Below, piece by piece: positions 59,449 to 64,000 of a stretch of 64,000 nt of DNA (the first letter of the stretch is position 1; every line of letters begins with the position of its first letter). Location of the stretch: the NCBI GenBank assembly GCA_905221605.1, contig CAJNDS010002208.1, forward strand, positions 216,688 through 280,687, in the 5' to 3' direction. This DNA comes from Symbiodinium natans. Taxonomy: Eukaryota > Sar > Dinophyceae > Suessiales > Symbiodiniaceae. Made by a program: the position numbers and the translations under genes. The notes under the pieces were generated by a model. That model made no database searches and was not told the origin of the DNA. It saw nothing but the letters and a program-made list of their open reading frames with translations.

Positions 59449-60264
59449 ATGTACCATGACACTCGATGTGCCTTGCTACAGGAAAGGGTTGCCTCACGAA
59501 TGGCGGCCAATCTTTCCGCTCGGGCTCGGGAAATCATCACCGGCAATGAGCTGCCCGTGGGGTGCCAGGTCATTGCTCTGCAGAGCGAAATCGGCTATGC
59601 CACTGTGAAGGAAACAGAGTTGTGCAGCCAGGGGTTTTGGCACGTGGGCGTGGTCATGCGTGTCAGGCACCGTGGTTCTTGTGACTTGCAGGAGATTGGG
59701 AAGCACTATGGCTTCTTGTATGCTCTCTGCCAAGACTACCCAGATCGCGTGGCTTATCTTCCATTTTTGGAACGCCTGTGAGTTCGTTCTCAATTCTAGG
59801 CACGCGCGATAACCTCTCGGCCCAGGTTCCTTCGGGCTTCCTGCTGACGGACATTTGGCTTCGCCTGGACGAGAAGTTCAGGGGTGGCCTCGTCAAGCCG
59901 GCGCCGCCGGATTCGAAAGTGACACACGCAGCGAAGGAGGCCAAGCGCCTCAAGAAGCTGATGGGGTCGCTGCGGTATTTGTACCGCAATGGCTTCCTTG
60001 ATGCAACTGCCAGTTTGACAATGTACCAGTGGCAGTCCACGAACTTCTTTCAGAATCTTCAGGCCCGTGCTATGTGCACTTAGGTCCAACTTCAAGCGAT
60101 GACCGGGTTGCAGTCCTCAAGCAGCTACTTACTAAATCGCCAACTCGCTCTCGAAGAGAGGCTCCGCAGCCAGTGGAGGCGGAGGAACCTGCTGCCCCGG
60201 CAGAACATGCTCGCAATCCAGAGCACGACTTACGCATGCATGTCGCTGGAGGCACATATCTGGG

Positions 60265-60315
<51 letters not shown>

Positions 60316-63300
60316 CACCTTGCAAATCATGTACAATGAAACACGGAAGCCACTTTTGCAAGCAGGCTACAACGATGGCTTGTCAGAGGAAGCTGGCTCA
60401 GATGGCCACGAGGCCAGTGCAATCCTATACCGGAAAACCCTAATCCCTAAGTCCTATAGACCCTAAACCTTTAGCTCTTATAACACTTTCCCTCTTTTGT
60501 ACAACGACGACCCTCGAGCCTGCGCGTGCATACCAGGAAGATGAGTCGAGGTCAGCGTCTGACACGGACGCGTGCGATGATTCTCCGGGAGAAGGCACAA
60601 TACATTTTGATGGCGACGTGAGGTCTGTGGTTTCCACTCGATATATGGTCCTTCAGATGACATTGAAGTGCCAAGTGAGTTCAAGGAAGCCAAGGTGCAC
60701 TCGTGTAGGAGAAACTTTTGGGCTCTACCACTCTAACGCATGACGCCTGCAGGTTTGGAAGCCGTCGAGGAGCTCGCTCGCCCTGTCATCCCTGGAGGCG
60801 CCAACAGGGTTTATAGGGTTTATAGGCTCTAGCCAGAGTTAAGGAGCACGCAGACTGGATGACCAGTTATAGAGTGCCACATGGTTTTGTTTTTTTGCGG
60901 CTGCAAATACCAAATGAGTGGGTCAGGGAACCTGTGTCTGGGCTTGATTTTTCCACCCTCCGCCTTCACGCAGGCAGAGATGTCGAGGAGCACACAGACT
61001 GCAGCATCCGCGGAGGTCCCACATGGCTGTTCTACGGTTGCGAATACAGACGTGAAGGGAACCTGTGCTTGGAGTACCCTTTGCCTTCAGGCAGAAGCTT
61101 CGAGGAGCACTTGGACTCCAGCGACTCTGCAGGCGCCATATCGTTTGTATTGAACTTCAAAAATAATTCTTTCCCTCCCTCCCTCTCGTCTTGCTTGCTT
61201 AGTCTTTCTCTCTCTCTCTGAGTCTATTTTTTGTTTCCAGATACCACACAAACGAGAACACGTGTGTAAATCATTCCCCTTTCCGTATTTCCCACGAAGG
61301 CAGCGACGAGGAAGTGGGCGAAGACACAGACAGCCAGCGCACCTTGTACTTAGGCGCGCCGTCGTTCTCAGATCCAGATTCACAAAGAGCCCAACACCCC
61401 AATACACCTTAAGCCATATAGGGACCCTTACTCTGATTTAAGGCATCTTCCTGATTTGGGGGTATTGGGTTCGTTGGGGACCTAGTTGTCGTTGCATGAG
61501 CATCACGCAGGCGAGCATCTTGAGAGCACGCAGGATTCCACAGTGGATGAAGGCGCCCGCGACTACATGTCAACCACCTAGTCCCTAAACCCTATGAACC
61601 CTAAATCCTAGCCCCTAAACCCTACGCCTGAAGAAAAGAAAAACCCTAAGCGCCGACAACGCAGGTGAGAGCCTCAGGCGAGTCTTGGACGCGAACCCAG
61701 TACCTCCATACAGCCCGACCACAGGACATCCTGCAGCTAAACTCAACTCAATGTAGTGCGTTGGGTCATGTTTGGTTAGTTTGCTTCTTATCCTTTACAA
61801 AACTTGCAGGAGCCTCCGATGCACCTGCAGCAAGCCCCACTGATGAAGGCAGGACTTTCCGAAACCCCCAACTCTTCCAAGTTTCAAGCCCTTCACCCCC
61901 ACCCTTGGGGACCCACCCTTAGAGGCCCTTCACTGCCATCCTAAACCCCCCACCCTTCGAGCCACCCTTAGGAGCCCTTCACTGCCCTCCTAAACCCCCA
62001 CCCTTAGAGGCCCTTCACTGCCATCCTAAACCCCCCACCCTCAAAGCCACCCTTAGGAGCCCTTCACTGCCATCCTAAACCCCCCACCCTTAAACCACCC
62101 TTCACTGCCCTCCTAAACCCTTCATTCTTAGAGGCCCTTCACTGCCATCCTAAACCCCCCACCCTCAGAGCCACGCTTGGGAGCCCTTCACTGCCCTCCT
62201 AAAACCCCCACCCTTGCCGGCCCCCCAACCTTAGAGGCCCTTCACTGCCATCCTAAACCCCCCACCCTTAGAGGCCCTTCACTGCCATCCTAAACCCCCC
62301 CACCCGTAGAGGCCCTTCATCCCCCACTCTTACGAGCCCTTCACTGCTGCCATCCTAAACCCTTATTTTTAGAGATCCCCCACCCTTAGGGCCCCTTCAC
62401 TAAACCCCCAACACCCTTACAGCCCTTCACTGCCATCCTAAACCCCCCCACCCTTAGAGGCCCTTCATCCCCCACCCTTAGGAGCCCTTCACTGCCCTCC
62501 TAAACCCCCCACCCTTAGAAGCCCCACCCTTAGAGGCCCTTCACTCCCCACCCGAATACGCGAATAGGCCCTTCACTGCCCTGCACCCCACCCTTAGAGG
62601 CCCTTCACCCCCTCCAGCTTACCCTCACCCATCTACCCAAATCTAAGCCCCGAGCCTGAAACCCAAAGATCAATCAGCCAGGTGCATCCAGTGACGATGA
62701 GAGTGGAGATGTCAGTGGCGTTGAGAGCGAAGTGACGCCCGCCCCCGTCCCTTGCAGAGAGCGCGCAACGTTGAAGACCCCCCCGGCAGCTGCCCCGCTG
62801 TGGCTTCGATCAGATGATACCTTGACCCCGGCGGCGGTGCCTGCAGATGAGACAAAGCTTGGCAGGCGGGAGCGAGAGGTCGCTGCAAAGGCCAGCAAAG
62901 ATGCCAAGCCGCGCAAGGCTTCTTTCGGCAAGCGGAAGAGCAAGGCGCACGGGTCCGACAGCTCGAAGCGGGCCAGGTCTTCGGGGCACGCCGTTGCGCA
63001 TGTGCCTGCAGAGAATGAGCAGGCCCGGACGCGGGCCGGGGCTTCGGAGAACGCCCTTGTGCCTGCAGAGAATGAGCAGGCCCTGCCGGCCGAGGTGCCG
63101 GAAGGCCCGGTGGTTCAAGAAGCACAACATCGCTTGGGTTCCTGAGGCAGCCAGGCCCGTGGGTGACCTGAACAAGTTCAAGGGGGACCACTCCTGGACG
63201 ATCTCCGACGGTGTGGCCAAGGTGGAAGTCCTGTGCCGGCAGAAGGCGTTCTACGTGAAGCAGATCAGAGATGGCGGTGCCGGCCCGAAAGGGCAGCTTT

Positions 63301-63368
63301 CGATCGCGAAGTTTTCTTCTGCTGAGGAGGCCTGGCAGAATGCCAAGCTTCGCAGCGGGATGTTGTAG
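59449..63368 (+). CDS. Dinoflagellate-specific protein with repeated acidic microexons
   Basis: Exon 1 (59449 or 59482 to about 59779) and exon 2 (59826-59991: LLTDIWLRLDEKF, then RLKKLMGSLRYLYRN) join exon 3 (60084-60178: DDRVAVLKQLLTKSPTRSRR) in phase. This resembles a lineage-specific family I associate only with dinoflagellates. Then come small acidic exons: 60366-60412, 60537-60594, 60753-60797, 60974-61015, 61091-61132, from 61300, 61511-61552 and 61810-61848. Three of them (60974, 61091, 61511) are exactly 42 nt and alike. The last exons are 62682-63022 (acidic, then lysine-rich) and 63105-63368 (FKKHNIAWVPEAARP, then VEVLCRQKAFYVKQ; stop TAG). Donors are mostly GC. No GT-AG or GC-AG pair keeps phase between exons 1 and 2. 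Function unknown. Confidence 0.7.
60266..60318. repeat. (CA)n microsatellite
   Basis: About 24 CA units, in an intron of the plus gene. Confidence 0.95.
61887..62640. repeat. Minisatellite, unit about 36-38 bp with CCCTAA-like core
   Basis: About 18 irregular copies of CCCTTCACTGCCATCCTAAA, then CCCCCCACCCTTAGAGG. It fills most of the intron between exons 61810-61848 and 62682-63022 of the plus gene. Shorter CCCTAAACCCTA stretches lie in other introns of this gene (60440-60475, 61575-61645). Confidence 0.95.
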
Positions 63369-63484
63369 GAAGGCCTGGTGGGTAGCAGCAAGCTCGAGCC
63401 GAGCTAGGCGCAACCTCCAACCGTTTCCTAGGCTACCCCCCTCCGAACTTGCAACCCCATAAGCTCGGCTATGAGGCTGGCGTT

Positions 63485-63509
63485 CTGGACAATGCCTGGC
63501 ATTGTCCAG
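63485..63509. repeat. Short perfect-arm hairpin downstream of the plus gene
   Basis: CTGGACAATGCC, one base, then its reverse complement GGCATTGTCCAG, 117 bp after the stop codon. It could act in the 3' end of the transcript or be chance. Confidence 0.6.
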
Positions 63510-64000
63510 CGTAGGATCTTTGAGCTACAGTGTCTTTCGAGGAGGCTGAGCAAAGCATGAGAAGCCTCATATATTTTGCAGCAACGTAACAAATCGCATC
63601 GATCTCATGCTGATTTTGAGGGCCCTTCCGATCCCACATCCGCGAAGTTGAGGCTCTTTGCGCGCAGCGCGCAGGCTGAAGCCATAGGCGTGCTGTGTGG
63701 AGTGCCTATAGGAGCAGGGTTGTGTGGAGTCACCGCGCAAGAACAGCAGTACGAGCTTGTGAGTTTGTGTGCTCAGCGTTCTGGCACACGCAGTGCTGCA
63801 GAGCATTGTCATGTTCTGTGCCTGAACGCGCATGCCTGAAACACTCCTGAAAGCTGGCTCTGTTTTTATTTAGTTTTGAACATGGTTCCCAATCCCTCCT
63901 AACTCATCATATGCCCCCTCACCTCTAAACTCTAAACCTCTGTAGTCTGTAGCCCACGTTAGCCTCTATATATATATATATATATATATAACTCACATCC
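63510..64000. other. 3' spacer
   Basis: An open plus frame (63576-63839) has no recognisable content. The window ends in a TA microsatellite (63969-63991). Confidence 0.5.

Noticed and set aside
1-64000. Dinoflagellate spliced-leader relics (CCGTAGCCATTTTGGCTCAAG)
   Set aside because: Scanned by eye on both strands around gene starts and found none. An exact search would be needed to be sure.
1-64000. tRNA, rRNA or snRNA genes
   Set aside because: No cloverleaf with A and B boxes or rRNA core sequence was noticed; not searched by program.

Overview
The window looks like nuclear DNA of a dinoflagellate, most like the Suessiales (Polarella / Symbiodiniaceae type). Genes are broken into many short exons (21 to about 600 nt). 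In the genes I could splice, most introns start with GC rather than GT, and nearly all end in AG directly before a G in the next exon (AG|G), a known dinoflagellate trait. Introns and spacers are full of satellites and simple repeats. Single open reading frames are therefore poor guides here. Most calls below come from splicing conserved protein motifs across introns by eye and checking that the reading phase closes.

Layout. A tandem array of about 111-bp units fills 1-4210 and lies downstream of the last visible exon of a ClpC-type Hsp100 chaperone gene (7451 to 4537, minus), so it is probably inside an intron of that gene. Still on the minus strand follow: a secreted cysteine-rich protein with a glycine-rich C-terminal domain (16036 to about 12620); an unidentified gene with a membrane helix (19846 to about 19000); another unidentified gene (about 24015 to 23517); a 14-kb Patched/Dispatched-like RND membrane transporter gene (38617 to 24618); a possible PAN-domain gene (about 40 kb); D-glycerate 3-kinase of the photorespiratory pathway (47190 to 41767); a DnaJ/Hsp40 co-chaperone (51405 to about 48560); a zinc-finger fragment (54.2 kb); and a helical-repeat gene (58610 to about 57230). 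At about 59 kb the direction switches. A degenerate plant-type telomeric repeat (TTTAGGG) lies in that divergent spacer, and a plus-strand gene (59449 to 63368) begins. It has small, acidic, repeated 42-nt exons whose introns hold CCCTAA-like repeats and a large minisatellite. A DEK_C-type open frame on the plus strand lies inside a large glycerate kinase intron.

An AT-rich island at 30.7-32.6 kb stands out. It is bounded by inverted poly-C/TA arms, carries a family of AATTCGAGCCGGCTCGAATT-type palindromes, and holds decayed frames with a capsid-like and a lipase-like look. It lies in a transporter intron and may be an endogenous viral or virus-derived element.

Functionally the recognised genes are housekeeping: two chaperones, photorespiratory carbon salvage and a membrane transporter. 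There is no operon logic, only the one-directional gene order typical of dinoflagellates. I saw no rRNA, tRNA, CRISPR array or bacterial-type operon.
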